A stretch of 64,000 nucleotides of DNA from Streptacidiphilus sp. PB12-B1b (GCF_014084125.1 NZ_CP048405.1:2356001-2420000), one strand, 5' to 3'. Positions 8,426-16,265 are shown, counted from the stretch's first letter. A program made the numbers and translations. Notes: generated from the letters alone by a model not told the origin.

Positions 8426-9207
8426 CGGACAGCACCACGAAGGACACCGAGACGTTTGGTGACCTCGGCAAGATCCTGGTGATCATCCCGACGTACAACG
8501 AGATCGAGAACATCTCCCGGATCACCGGACGGGTCAGGGCCGCCGTCCCCGAGGCGCACATCCTGGTGGCCGACGACAACAGCCCGGACGGCACCGGGCA
8601 GGCCGCAGACGAGCTGGCCGCGACCGACCCCAACCTGCAGGTGCTGCACCGCAAGGGCAAGGAGGGGCTGGGCGCCGCCTACCTGGCGGGCTTCCGCTGG
8701 GGCATCGACCACGGCTACGACGTGCTGGTGGAGATGGACGCCGACGGCTCGCACCAGCCCGAGCAGCTCCCGCGCCTGCTCACCGCCCTGCGCGGGGCCG
8801 ACCTGGTGCTGGGCTCGCGCTGGGTGCCCGGCGGCGAGGTGGTCAACTGGCCCAAGAGCCGGGAGTTCCTCTCCCGCGGCGGCAGCACCTACTCCCGGCT
8901 GATGCTGGGAGTCCCCATGCGCGACGTCACCGGCGGCTACCGGGCGTTCCGCAAGGAGACCCTGCTGGGCCTGGGCATGAGCGAGGTGGCCTCGCAGGGC
9001 TACTGCTTCCAGGTGGACCTGGCCTGGCGCGCCTCCCGCGCCGGCTTCCGGATCACCGAGGTGCCGATCACCTTCGTCGAGCGCGAGTTCGGGGCCAGCA
9101 AGATGAGCGGCAACATCGTCGGCGAGGCGCTGAAGCGCGTCACGGTCTGGGGCATCCAGAGCCGGCTCGGCAAGATCCCGGCGCCGGTCCCCGACCGCGA
9201 GGGCTGA
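8422..9207 (+). CDS. ppm1: Polyprenol monophosphomannose synthase (GT2)
   Basis: 261 residues from GTG 8422, overlapping the stop of lnt. A family 2 glycosyltransferase of the dolichol-phosphate-mannose synthase type: it makes polyprenyl-phospho-mannose from GDP-mannose, the donor for protein O-mannosylation and lipoglycan extension outside the membrane. Visible motifs: VIIPTYNEIENISRI, VADDNSPDGTG (nucleotide-binding), EMDADGSHQPEQLP (DxD metal motif), GSRWVPGGEV and the GYCFQVDLAWRA acceptor-side region. It is a single soluble catalytic domain without C-terminal membrane anchors. The lnt-ppm coupling matches the Ppm1/Lnt two-domain protein of mycobacteria and suggests co-production for acylated, mannosylated lipoproteins. 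Confidence 0.95.
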   Translation: MTDSTTKDTETFGDLGKILVIIPTYNEIENISRITGRVRAAVPEAHILVADDNSPDGTGQAADELAATDPNLQVLHRKGKEGLGAAYLAGFRWGIDHGYDVLVEMDADGSHQPEQLPRLLTALRGADLVLGSRWVPGGEVVNWPKSREFLSRGGSTYSRLMLGVPMRDVTGGYRAFRKETLLGLGMSEVASQGYCFQVDLAWRASRAGFRITEVPITFVEREFGASKMSGNIVGEALKRVTVWGIQSRLGKIPAPVPDREG

Positions 9208-9326
9208 CGCCCGCCGCCGCACCGTCCGACTGGTCCACGCGCGGAACACCTCCCGGCCGCCGCGCGTTGACCAGGGCGCGGACCAGCGCGGACCGACGCG
9301 CGAGATCGACGGAAGTGGGCAGTGCC

Positions 9327-9893
9327 GTGAGCCGGACGACAGCGAGCAGCGCAGCGGACCAGCCGGGTCAGGCCCGGCAGGCCAGGCCGAGGGGGCCGCT
9401 GCGATTCGTACCCCTGGTGCTGGCCGCCTGGGTGGTGCTGGAGATCTGGCTGTTGATCGAGGTGGGTCACCTGATCGGGTGGTTCTGGCTGTTCGTGCTG
9501 CTGGTCGCCTCGGCCGCGCTCGGCGGCTGGGTGGTCAAGCGGGCCGGGCTGCGGGCGCTGCGGGCCACCGCCGCCGGCAAGGCCGAACCGGGCACGGTGG
9601 TCGGCATCGCCGGCGGGCTGCTGCTGATCCTGCCCGGCCTGCTCTCCGACCTGCTCGGCCTCGCCTGCCTGTTCCCGCCCACGGCCTCGCTGCTGCGGCG
9701 GCTCCCGGCCCGGCTGCTGCGCCGCAGCGGCGGACCGATCGGGGACGCCTACCGGCTGCAGGAGCAGCTGCGCATGCACCGGCCGGACGGCAGGGTCGTC
9801 CCCGGTGAGGTGATCGTCGGCGAGGTGGTGGAGCCGGGGCAGGCCGGGGACGCCCGGCCCTACGACTACGGCCGCCCCGACCGGCTGGGCTGA
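9327..9893 (+). CDS. FxsA family membrane protein
   Basis: 188 residues if it starts at GTG 9327; TTG 9267 and GTG 9315 are in frame and also possible (GGAAG at 9311-9315 fits the 9327 start best). The core has the FxsA pattern: two or three hydrophobic segments (VPLVLAAWVVLEIWLLIEVG, WFWLFVLLVASAALGGWVV, VVGIAGGLLLILPGLLSDLLG) with the characteristic LPGLLSDLLGLACLFPP. E. coli FxsA is linked to phage F exclusion, but the cellular role is unknown. The C-terminus is cytoplasmic and ends with GEVIVGEVVE, seen in actinobacterial members. It lies downstream of ppm on the same strand and converges on rbpA. Confidence 0.88.
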   Translation: MSRTTASSAADQPGQARQARPRGPLRFVPLVLAAWVVLEIWLLIEVGHLIGWFWLFVLLVASAALGGWVVKRAGLRALRATAAGKAEPGTVVGIAGGLLLILPGLLSDLLGLACLFPPTASLLRRLPARLLRRSGGPIGDAYRLQEQLRMHRPDGRVVPGEVIVGEVVEPGQAGDARPYDYGRPDRLG

Positions 9894-9949
9894 CCGCCCG
9901 GCCCACCGCCCGGCCCCAGCCCCCCCGGCCCACCGATGCCCCGAAACGA

Positions 9950-10002
9950 CCGCAGGACCTGGGACACGGCACCTCTCCGGTGCCGCCTCCCAGGTCCTGC
10001 GG
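9950..10002. terminator. Strong bidirectional terminator between fxsA-like gene and rbpA
   Basis: A 24-bp stem (9950-9973 with 9979-10002) interrupted by one 2-bp mismatch, 5-nt loop. It lies between two convergent genes and can end both transcripts. Confidence 0.85.
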
Positions 10003-10030
10003 TGGTTCTCTGCCTGCCTGCCGGTCCCGC

Positions 10031-10405
10031 TCAGGCGGTCTTGCGGGTGTCGCGCGGGTGGACGGCGATGTTCATACCGCCGGACCGCAGGACTGCGAGC
10101 CGCTCGGCGAGCACCTCCTCCAGTTCCTCGCGGGTCCGCCGCTCCATCAGCATGTCCCAGTGCGTACGGGCGGGCTTCGCCTTCTTCGCCTCCGGCTCGT
10201 CGCCGTCGAGGAGTAGTGCCTCACTGCCGCAGAAGCGGCACTCCCACATGGTCGGGATCTCGGCCTCTACGGAGAACGGCACCTCGAACCGGTGTCCGTT
10301 CTGGCATGCGTACTCGACTGTCTGGCGCGGGGCCAGGTCGATGCCGCGGTCGGTCTCGTAGCTGGTGGCCCCGAGTCGCGTGCCGCGGAGAGCTCGCTCA
10401 CTCAT
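10031..10405 (-). CDS. rbpA: RNA polymerase-binding protein RbpA
   Basis: 124 residues, ATG at 10405 with ribosome site GGGAGG. RbpA binds RNA polymerase and group 1/2 sigma factors and stimulates transcription from housekeeping promoters; it is essential or near-essential in actinobacteria. The Streptomyces zinc ligands are all present at the known positions: Cys34, His38, Cys56, Cys59 (ACQNGH and WECRFCG). The basic linker (EAKKAKPARTH) contacting DNA and the C-terminal sigma-interaction helix (ERRTREELEEVLAERLAVLR) follow. A sigma-R type promoter precedes it (10469-10494), which explains its known induction by thiol-oxidative stress. Confidence 0.98.
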   Translation of the reverse strand: MSERALRGTRLGATSYETDRGIDLAPRQTVEYACQNGHRFEVPFSVEAEIPTMWECRFCGSEALLLDGDEPEAKKAKPARTHWDMLMERRTREELEEVLAERLAVLRSGGMNIAVHPRDTRKTA

Positions 10406-10468
10406 GAATCGTGCCTCCCGGGCTTATGGCCCACAGGACTGGATGTCGCTGTCTTCGTCGGTCTGTGC

Positions 10469-10494
10469 AACGTGCGGCAGCCGTCGAAGATTCC
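10469..10494 (-). promoter_or_regulatory. Sigma-R dependent promoter of rbpA
   Basis: Read on the minus strand: GGAAT (10494-10490), exactly 18 bp, GTT (10471-10469). This matches the sigma-R consensus GGAAT-N18-GTT. It is 64 bp upstream of the rbpA start. rbpA is an established sigma-R target in Streptomyces coelicolor. A second, housekeeping-like element (GTGACA-17-TACAAA) may lie further upstream around 10540-10570 on the same strand; that one is weak. The rest of the 10406-10731 gap holds a possible TAGGGT -10 box (10688-10693) for pdxH. Confidence 0.8.
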
Positions 10495-10731
10495 CGGGGG
10501 TGGTCCCGCCGGGAAGTACGTCTTCCGTCGTGCCGTCCCTGTTTGTACCCACCGCCGCCCGATTTGTCACATCTAGACGCGAATGTCACCCTAGGTGCCC
10601 GAGAACCTGCGGGACGTCACCGCCCGGCAGGTCCGCGACAGGCCCGCCGCCGCTGCTTCGGCGCGCGCCCGTACGGGTAGTGATCAGTAGGGTGTGGATC
10701 ACCACCCGCGCTGTGAAGGGAACCCCCGCTC

Positions 10732-11412
10732 ATGTCCGACAGGCCCGTGGCCGAGCTGCTCCTCGGTCGGCCGCCGATGGACCGTGACCTGCCGTCCTTC
10801 GACCCCGATCGGGCGCCGGCCGGGGCGGGGCAGCTGTTCGTCGACTGGCTGACCGCGGCAGTGGCCGAGGGGGTCGACGACCCGCAGGTGGTCACGCTGT
10901 CCACGGTGGACGCCGACGGCGCCCCGGACGCCCGGATGCTGGTGCTGCGGGACGTGGACGTCCCGGCCGGGGCGTGGGTGTTCGCGGGCGACGCGGACAG
11001 CCCCAAGGGCCGGCAGTTGGCGGTCCGGGCCGAGGCCGCCATGACGCTGTACTGGCCGCCGATGGGGCGGCAGATCCGGATCAGGGGCCGGGTGGAGCAG
11101 GCGGGGCCCGAGGAGGCCGCGGCGGAGTTCCTGAGCCGCTCGCCCGCCTCCCGGGTCGCCGAGCTGGTCGGCCGCCAGAGCGAGCCGCTGGGCTCGCTGG
11201 CCGCCTACGACGAGGCCGTCCGGGAGGCGCAGGCGCTGACCGAGGTCGCCCCGGAGCTGGTCGCCCCCGGCCACACCGTCTACCGGCTGCTCGCCCGCGA
11301 GGTGGAGTTCTGGCAGGGCTCCGCCGACCGCCGCCACATCCGGCTGCTCTATGTGCGCACCGGCCCGGTCGACGCCCCCGCCGTCTGGGCCAGGACCCTG
11401 CTCTGGCCCTGA
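10732..11412 (+). CDS. pdxH: Pyridoxamine 5'-phosphate oxidase family enzyme
   Basis: 226 residues, ATG 10732. Split-barrel FMN enzyme of the PdxH/PhzG type, which oxidises pyridoxamine-P or pyridoxine-P to pyridoxal-P, or in relatives acts on other amines. Features: N-terminal strand region VVTLSTVDADGAPDARMLVLRD, the FMN phosphate-binding SPKGRQLA segment, YWPPMGRQIRIRGRVEQ, the SRSPASRVAELVGRQSEPL substrate loop, and the C-terminal dimerisation domain VEFWQGSADRRHIRLLY. The usual terminal RL-P motif is replaced by ARTLLWP, seen in the PhzG-like branch, so it may not be the housekeeping PdxH. It is divergent from rbpA and followed by a strong hairpin. Confidence 0.88.
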   Translation: MSDRPVAELLLGRPPMDRDLPSFDPDRAPAGAGQLFVDWLTAAVAEGVDDPQVVTLSTVDADGAPDARMLVLRDVDVPAGAWVFAGDADSPKGRQLAVRAEAAMTLYWPPMGRQIRIRGRVEQAGPEEAAAEFLSRSPASRVAELVGRQSEPLGSLAAYDEAVREAQALTEVAPELVAPGHTVYRLLAREVEFWQGSADRRHIRLLYVRTGPVDAPAVWARTLLWP

Positions 11413-11441
11413 CCGTTGGCCGGCCCGGGCGGCCGTACGCC

Positions 11442-11473
11442 GAGGGCCCCGCTTCGACCGAAGCGGGGCCCTC
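11442..11473. terminator. Bidirectional terminator after pdxH
   Basis: Perfect 15-bp arms GAGGGCCCCGCTTCG / CGAAGCGGGGCCCTC with a 2-nt centre, between the convergent pdxH-like gene and the membrane protein gene ending at 11499. Confidence 0.9.
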
Positions 11474-11498
11474 TGTCGTGCGGGGTGGTGGCGGGGCG

Positions 11499-13103
11499 TC
11501 AGAGGAAGCGCAGCACCGCGGTGCCGGGGGAGTCGAGCTCGCCGGTGCGCTCGCACTCCGGAACGGTCGGCAGCTCGGGCTTGGCCAGCGAGAGCGGGGC
11601 CGGTGTCGGGGCCGGGGCCTCGGTGCGGGTGTCGGCGTGCGGCAGCAGCGCGATCACCGCGTCCCGCTGGTCGGCCGGGGTCTCCTCGTCCAGCGGGTCC
11701 GGCGTGGCCGGGACCTGCAGCCGCACCGGGGGCTGGTTGCCCAGCCGGGCGTAGCCGCGCCCGGGCGGCGTGTGGCTGGACGGGGTGATGTCCAGCGCGG
11801 TGCCCAGCGCCTCCGGGGCCAGGTCCGGGTCGAGCGGGCCGAGCACCAGCCGGGCCCGGGCCGCCGACCGCAGGGTCGGCTTGAGCCGCCCCAGCGCGTC
11901 CAGGTACTCGGCGACCACGACCGTGACATGGGCGGTGCGGCCGTGCCGCAGCGGGAGCTCCAGCAGGTCCTGCGGATCGGTCCGGTCCTCCGCCTGGGCC
12001 AGCTCGCTCAGCTCGGCGGGGTGGTCCAGCAGCAGCCACAGCGGCCGTACCGCGTCCGCCGGGGGAGCGGTGCCGGTGCGCTTGGCCAGGTTGTGCGCGT
12101 CCAGCCGGCGCTGCGTCTCGTTGGCGGCCCACTCCAGCGCGGCCAGCGCCCCGTGCAGGCTGGTCTCCACGGTGTACACGCCCGGACGGCCGACCAGGCA
12201 GGCGTGCTCGCCGCTGCCCGCGCCGTCCAGGACCACGATGTCGGCGTAGGGGAGCACCTGCAGGGCCAGCGAGCGCAGCAGGCTCGACGTCCCGTGGCCG
12301 TGGGTGCCCAGCGCCAGCAGGTGCGGCTCGGGGGAGCGCGGGCCGGTGCGCCACAGCACCGGCGGCTGGTGGGTGGTGCCGCTGCCCTGGTGCACCGGGA
12401 TCATCCGGCTGGTGCTGGTGGTGTCGGTGAAGCCGAGGACCAGCTCGCCCTGCGCGGTCACGAAGCGCTGGGCGACGATGTCGGTGGGCAGCGGGGCCAG
12501 CGCCGCGACCTGGAGGTGGTTGGTCTCCTCGTCCCAGGTGAACCGGTACTCGCGGCTGCGCCCGGCCTTGCTGTGGATCACGTGCTCGATCCGCGCCCGG
12601 GCGTGCGGCTCGGTGTCGGTGAAGTACGCCGGGTAGCGCAGGTCGAGCGCGGTCAGCCGGCCCTCGGCGTCGAACTCCCAGGAGTTGAAGGCCTCCTTGA
12701 AGTCGCCGCCGTGGCTGTAGAGCGGGCTCGGGTCCGAGTCGTGCACCAGGTAGGGCGTGAGCGCGATGTAGATCGCAGCCAGCTTCAGCTGCGAGGTGTC
12801 CGGGGCCGGCTCGGCGGCCGGTCCGCGGTCCCGGCCGACCCAGGCCGCGCTGCCCATCAGGGCGACCAGCGCCAGCAGCGGCCCGTACGGCAGCAGGGCC
12901 ACCGCAGCGCCGACGGCCACCACCGCGAGCAGGGCCGGGCCGCGCTTGTCCTTGGGCGTGTCGTTCCACTTGCCCAGGGTCCAGCGGCCGTGCGAGCGCA
13001 GCCCCCGGCCGATGGTGATCAGCGGGCCGAACATGTCGGCTGCGTGGTCCCCGGCGGTGCGTGCGAAGTCGCGCCCGCGGGCGAGGTGCTCGGTGAAGGT
13101 CAT
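11499..13103 (-). CDS. FtsK/SpoIIIE-like membrane ATPase-type protein, hypothetical
   Basis: 534 residues, ATG 13103 with GGAG upstream. Two adjacent membrane segments lie at about residues 57-90 ([28 protein letters not shown]). A long cytoplasmic part follows: a modified-substrate-like region, then at about residue 270 a degenerate P-loop GTHGHGTSSLLRSLALQ in place of GxxGxGKT, a DIVVLDGAG segment and a Walker-B-like RPLWLLLDHPAE. This is the layout of actinobacterial FtsK/TraB-like proteins of unknown role. The conserved P-loop Lys is missing, so ATP hydrolysis is doubtful. It is followed upstream by a 64-aa membrane protein on the same strand, a probable partner. Confidence 0.75.
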   Translation of the reverse strand: MTFTEHLARGRDFARTAGDHAADMFGPLITIGRGLRSHGRWTLGKWNDTPKDKRGPALLAVVAVGAAVALLPYGPLLALVALMGSAAWVGRDRGPAAEPAPDTSQLKLAAIYIALTPYLVHDSDPSPLYSHGGDFKEAFNSWEFDAEGRLTALDLRYPAYFTDTEPHARARIEHVIHSKAGRSREYRFTWDEETNHLQVAALAPLPTDIVAQRFVTAQGELVLGFTDTTSTSRMIPVHQGSGTTHQPPVLWRTGPRSPEPHLLALGTHGHGTSSLLRSLALQVLPYADIVVLDGAGSGEHACLVGRPGVYTVETSLHGALAALEWAANETQRRLDAHNLAKRTGTAPPADAVRPLWLLLDHPAELSELAQAEDRTDPQDLLELPLRHGRTAHVTVVVAEYLDALGRLKPTLRSAARARLVLGPLDPDLAPEALGTALDITPSSHTPPGRGYARLGNQPPVRLQVPATPDPLDEETPADQRDAVIALLPHADTRTEAPAPTPAPLSLAKPELPTVPECERTGELDSPGTAVLRFL

Positions 13104-13195
13104 CGGGTTCTCCGGCGGCGGTGCTGGGACGGGCGGTGCTGGGACGGAAGGCGCCTGGGCGGCGACGGACGCGTGCTGCGGGCCGCGGGGGCCGG

Positions 13196-13390
13196 TCAGA
13201 ACTTGAAGCCGCCGAGGATGCTGGCGATGCTCGCGCCGCCCGCCTTGATGCTCGGCGCGACGGCGGTACCGGCCAGGTAGAAGCCGAACAGCGCGCAGAC
13301 CACGGCGTGCGAGACCTTCAGTCCGTCCTTGCGGAAGAACAGGAAGGCGATGATGCCGAGCAGGACGACTCCGGAGATGGAGAGGATCAC
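13196..13390 (-). CDS. Small membrane protein, 64 aa
   Basis: 64 residues from GTG 13390, preceded by the ribosome site GAGGAGC on this strand. Two hydrophobic helices are visible (ILSISGVVLLGIIAFLFF and VSHAVVCALFGFYLAGTAV) separated by a short charged turn (RKDGLK), with a small Gly/Ala-rich tail. I do not recognise a named family. It lies 92 bp upstream of the FtsK-like membrane protein in the same orientation, so the two are likely made together; small two-helix proteins with this partner are found elsewhere in streptomycetes. Confidence 0.75.
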   Translation of the reverse strand: MILSISGVVLLGIIAFLFFRKDGLKVSHAVVCALFGFYLAGTAVAPSIKAGGASIASILGGFKF

Positions 13391-13712
13391 GGGGAGCTCC
13401 TCGGGTATCGGGGCGGGCCGACCCGGTGGGACCGCCGGGCCGTACCGTGCATTCTCACAGAATGTGTCTATATGGTGACAAAAAGTAAGATCATGGCATA
13501 GTGCGCAAACGGGTGGTTCTGCTCCGGGTCCGCTGCGACTGCCCCGGTGGAGGGGCCCGCAGGCGGCCCGTAGCCGATCGTGTCCCGGCCCCGCCCCCGT
13601 CGTCGGACGGCGCGCGGCACGTTAGCCCGGACGGGTGCCGACCCGGCGGGTGGCGGCCGGACGCCGGACCGGGCTGTCGGGCATCGGTGCGGCTGGGGAG
13701 AATGGTCCGGAC

Positions 13713-13772
13713 GCGACAGCACACGCGTACGACAGCGCAGGGGCACGACAGTGCAGCAGCACGACAGCGCAG
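13713..13772 (+). repeat. 16-bp iterons upstream of the ankyrin gene
   Basis: The 12-mer ACGACAGYGCAG occurs at 13729-13740, 13745-13756 and 13761-13772, exactly 16 bp apart, and a degraded fourth copy sits in phase at 13713-13724. The last copy abuts the ribosome site. This is the only structured part of the otherwise gene-free stretch 13391-13787; the left part of that stretch is A/T-richer (13455-13500) and probably carries the promoter of the 13196 gene. Confidence 0.7.
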
Positions 13773-13787
13773 GAGGAGGACGAGGAC

Positions 13788-14213
13788 GTGGAGCCGATGA
13801 GCGACGCCGTGCAGCCCGTGCGGCCCGACGAGGCCACCCCCGAGCTGGTGGAGTTCGCCGGGCGGGTCTTCGCCGCCGCCCGCGCCGGGGACGCCGCCGC
13901 CCTGGCCGCCTACCTGGACGCCGGGGTGCCCGCCGACCTGTGCAACGAGCGCGGCGACACCCTGGTCATGCTCGCCGCCTACCACGGGCACGCCGACGCG
14001 GTCCGCGCCCTGCTGGAGCGCGGCGCGGACGCCGACCGTGCCAACGACCGCGGCCAGACGCCCCTCGCCGGGGCCGTCTTCAAGGGCGAGCCCGAGGTCG
14101 TCGAGGCCCTGCTCGCCGGCGGCGCCGATCCGCACGCCGGGCTGCCCTCGGCCGCCGACACCGCCCGGATGTTCGGCCGCACCGAGCTGGTGGAGCGTTT
14201 CGGCCCGCGCTGA
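13788..14213 (+). CDS. Ankyrin repeat protein
   Basis: 141 residues if it starts at GTG 13788, which is correctly spaced from AGGAGGAGGA at 13771-13780; ATG 13797 is the alternative. Short ankyrin protein: after an N-terminal helix (TPELVEFAGRVFAAARAGDAAALAAYLDAG) come two clear ankyrin units with the signature TLVMLAAYHGHADAVRALLERGAD and TPLAGAVFKGEPEVVEALLAGGAD, then a capping helix (TARMFGRTELVERFG). Such proteins are protein-binding scaffolds; partner unknown. No signal peptide. Regularly spaced iterons lie immediately upstream and may control it. It is followed after about 20 bp by a GNAT gene with its own leaderless promoter. Confidence 0.88.
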   Translation: MEPMSDAVQPVRPDEATPELVEFAGRVFAAARAGDAAALAAYLDAGVPADLCNERGDTLVMLAAYHGHADAVRALLERGADADRANDRGQTPLAGAVFKGEPEVVEALLAGGADPHAGLPSAADTARMFGRTELVERFGPR

Positions 14214-14222
14214 CCAGCCCGT

Positions 14223-14228
14223 TAGCAT
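14223..14228 (+). promoter_or_regulatory. -10 box of a probable leaderless promoter for the GNAT gene
   Basis: TAGCAT lies 6 nt upstream of the ATG at 14235 and no ribosome site is present between them. This is the typical spacing for transcripts that start at the A of ATG. Confidence 0.45.
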
Positions 14229-14234
14229 GCGGCC

Positions 14235-14798
14235 ATGGACATACGAGTCGTGGGCTACGCCCATCCGGATGCGCAGCGGCTGATCGCCGAGGTCCAGCAG
14301 GAGTACGTGGTGCGCTACGGCGACATCGACGTCACCCCGGTCGACCCGGCCGAGTTCGACGCGCCCGCCGGGCTGTTCGCGGTGGTCTACGACGACCGGG
14401 GCGAGCCCGTCGGCACCGGGGCCTGGCGGGCCCGGGAGGCCAATGACGTCGGGCTGGCCGACGGCGACGCGGAGATCAAGCGGATGTACACCGTGCCCTC
14501 CGCGCGCGGCCGGGGCCTGGCCCGCCGGATGCTGCGGTTCCTGGAGGAGCAGGCGCTGGCCGCCGGACGGCGCCGGATGGTGCTGGAGACCGGCACCGAG
14601 CAGCCGGAGGCGCTGGCGCTGTACGCCGCCGAGGGCTACCTGCCGACCCGGAAGTTCGGCGTGTACCGCGAACACGAGCAGTGCGTCTGCCTGGCCAAGC
14701 CGCTGCCGGTGCCCGCACCGGCACCGCCGTCGGACGCCCGGGCGCTGTCGGACGCCCGGGCCGTGGACGACGGCGGTGTCGGGGCCCGGATGGGCTAG
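14235..14798 (+). CDS. GNAT family N-acetyltransferase
   Basis: 187 residues, ATG 14235. GNAT fold: strand 4-type segment DAEIKRMYTVPSARGRGLARRMLRFLEEQA contains motif A with the pyrophosphate-binding (Q/R)xxGxG/A equivalent RGRGLA, and motif B is ALALYAAEGYLPTRKFGVY. It should transfer acetyl from acetyl-CoA to an amine; the acceptor is unknown. The last 30 residues (Pro/Ala/Asp-rich, with two copies of SDARA) look disordered. The N-terminal 60 residues contain the acceptor-side variable region. No operon partner is evident. Confidence 0.9.
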   Translation: MDIRVVGYAHPDAQRLIAEVQQEYVVRYGDIDVTPVDPAEFDAPAGLFAVVYDDRGEPVGTGAWRAREANDVGLADGDAEIKRMYTVPSARGRGLARRMLRFLEEQALAAGRRRMVLETGTEQPEALALYAAEGYLPTRKFGVYREHEQCVCLAKPLPVPAPAPPSDARALSDARAVDDGGVGARMG

Positions 14799-14873
14799 CC
14801 GGGGCTGTTGCTGCGGGGCCCGGGCGCGGAGACTGGGTGGTCCAGGCACCCTCCCGAGGAAGGCCCCCCCGCC

Positions 14874-15452
14874 ATGTCCCTTGTCAGCCGTAAGGATGTC
14901 GGTCTGCTCGCCCTGCGCCTCGGAGCCGGGGGCGTGCTGTTCGCCCACGGTACGCAGAAGCTGTTCGGCTGGTTCGGCGGCGGCGGGCTGGACGGCACCG
15001 CCCAGGGCATGGAGCGGATGGGCTTCGTCCCGGGCCGCCCCAGCGCGCTGGCGGCCGGGCTGGGCGAGGCGGGCGGGGGCGCGCTGCTGGCCCTCGGTCT
15101 GGCCACCCCGGTGGCGGGCGCGGCCGCGGCCGGCACCATGGCCGGGGCCATCGCGGTGCACTCGCCCAATGGCTTCTTCGCCCAGAGCGGCGGCTTCGAG
15201 TACCCGGCCGTCCTGGGGCTGACCGCCGCCGCGATCGGCCTGGCCGGAGCGGGCCGCTTCTCGCTGGACCACCTGACCCGGCACCGGCTGGACCGGGGCG
15301 CCTATGTGCTGCTCGCCTTCACCGTGAGCGCGGCGGCGGCCACCACCGTCGTCAGCCGCCGGGTCACCCCCGGCCCCCCGGCCCCGGCCCCGCTGGAGCC
15401 GGAGCGGCCCGAGGACACCACGGACTCCGGTGACGAGGCCGCCTCGCTGTAG
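14874..15452 (+). CDS. DoxX family membrane protein
   Basis: 192 residues, ATG 14874. Four hydrophobic segments and the DoxX/SURF4-like start VGLLALRLGAGGVLFAHGTQKLFGWFGGGG, with the conserved HGxQKLFGWFGG motif. Members are four-helix inner-membrane proteins; some are the small subunit of a terminal quinol oxidase and some act in redox or membrane-stress complexes. The C-terminus has a fifth hydrophobic stretch (GAYVLLAFTVSAAAATTVV) and an acidic tail. No oxidase partner is adjacent, so the specific role is open. A spacing of 75 bp from the GNAT gene makes co-transcription possible. Confidence 0.88.
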   Translation: MSLVSRKDVGLLALRLGAGGVLFAHGTQKLFGWFGGGGLDGTAQGMERMGFVPGRPSALAAGLGEAGGGALLALGLATPVAGAAAAGTMAGAIAVHSPNGFFAQSGGFEYPAVLGLTAAAIGLAGAGRFSLDHLTRHRLDRGAYVLLAFTVSAAAATTVVSRRVTPGPPAPAPLEPERPEDTTDSGDEAASL

Positions 15453-15454
15453 CC

Positions 15455-15481
15455 GCCCGCGTCGCCCGCGTCGCCCGCGTC
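15455..15481. repeat. 9-bp tandem repeat x3
   Basis: GCCCGCGTC repeated three times without interruption just after the DoxX stop codon, followed by GCGGG. The convergent genes meet here; it may fold into a weak hairpin but no clear terminator is seen. Confidence 0.6.
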
Positions 15482-15515
15482 GCGGGAGTCCGTTGCACGC
15501 CGGGCACCCGGGGCG

Positions 15516-16142
15516 TCAGTCGTGCAGCCAGTGCCTGCGGCCGATGCTGATCAGCCGTAGCTGCTGCCGGGCGGTGGCGGTGATCCGCCGCTCGGCCTCC
15601 GGATCGCCCTCGGCCTCCATCAGCGCGGCGACCGTGCTGACCGTGTGGTCGGCGTACAGGTCGGCCAGCATCCGGACATCGGTCGGGCTCCAGCCGACGG
15701 ACTGCGGCTGCGCCGCCAGGTCGTCGGCCAGGTCGTCGGCGAACTGGCCGATGCGGTCGGCGATGGCGTCCCGTACCGCCCGCACCCCGCCGTGGCGCTC
15801 GCGGACCAGGAAGCGCAGCCGGGCCCGGTGCTCGTGCACGTACCAGGCGATCACCCCGATGCTGCGGTCGATCACCTCGTCGGTGGCGGCCTGCTCGGCG
15901 CGGATCGCCCGGATCAGGGTGCGCAGGCTGCCGAAGGACTCCTCGACCAGGGCCATGCCGTACGCGGGCAGGTCCGGGAAGTGCCGGTAGAAGCCGCTGG
16001 GGGTGATCCCGGCCTCCCGGGTGACCTCGCGCAGGCCCAGGCTGCTCAGGCTCTGGTGCTCCAGCAGCCGGAGCCCGGCGTCCAGGAGGGACTGCCGGGT
16101 CTGCTGCTTCTGGGACTGGCGTGGTCCGGGAGTGTGGCTCAT
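15516..16142 (-). CDS. TetR family regulator, FabR/DesT-like
   Basis: 208 residues, ATG 16142. Residues 15-60 are the TetR helix-turn-helix: TRQSLLDAGLRLLEHQSLSSLGLREVTREAGITPSGFYRHFPD. Similarity to FabR-type repressors of unsaturated fatty acid genes extends beyond the DNA-binding domain (REVxREAGIxPxxFYRHFxD, the xxLRFLVRERHGG segment equivalent to LLLRERSG, and the final QLRLISIGRRHWL equivalent to QLRMISKGAYYW). FabR/DesT proteins sense acyl-CoA saturation state. Two operator-like copies with an ACA-NN-TGT core lie directly upstream (16149-16167, 16207-16225), matching the core of the FabR target. No desaturase is adjacent, which is unusual for this group. Confidence 0.9.
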   Translation of the reverse strand: MSHTPGPRQSQKQQTRQSLLDAGLRLLEHQSLSSLGLREVTREAGITPSGFYRHFPDLPAYGMALVEESFGSLRTLIRAIRAEQAATDEVIDRSIGVIAWYVHEHRARLRFLVRERHGGVRAVRDAIADRIGQFADDLADDLAAQPQSVGWSPTDVRMLADLYADHTVSTVAALMEAEGDPEAERRITATARQQLRLISIGRRHWLHD

Positions 16143-16148
16143 CTCATG

Positions 16149-16225
16149 CAGTAAACAACTGTTCTCCGGTCTTGGCGAGCGCTGGGCGGGGGTAGGCTCG
16201 AATTGTCAGTGAACAACTGTGCTCC
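16149..16225. promoter_or_regulatory. Twin operator and divergent promoter region of the FabR-like gene
   Basis: CAGTAAACAACTGTTCTCC (16149-16167) and CAGTGAACAACTGTGCTCC (16207-16225) are 17/19 identical direct copies, each with a palindromic core ACA-AC-TGT (AACA-AC-TGTT in the first). One lies next to the TetR start codon, the other overlaps the expected transcription start after a TAGGCT -10 box at 16193-16198 reading right. The layout predicts autorepression and repression of the divergent small membrane protein genes. Confidence 0.6.
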
Positions 16226-16265
16226 CAATGCCGTTCGGGATGCACCCTCGGGAACGGAAGGAACC

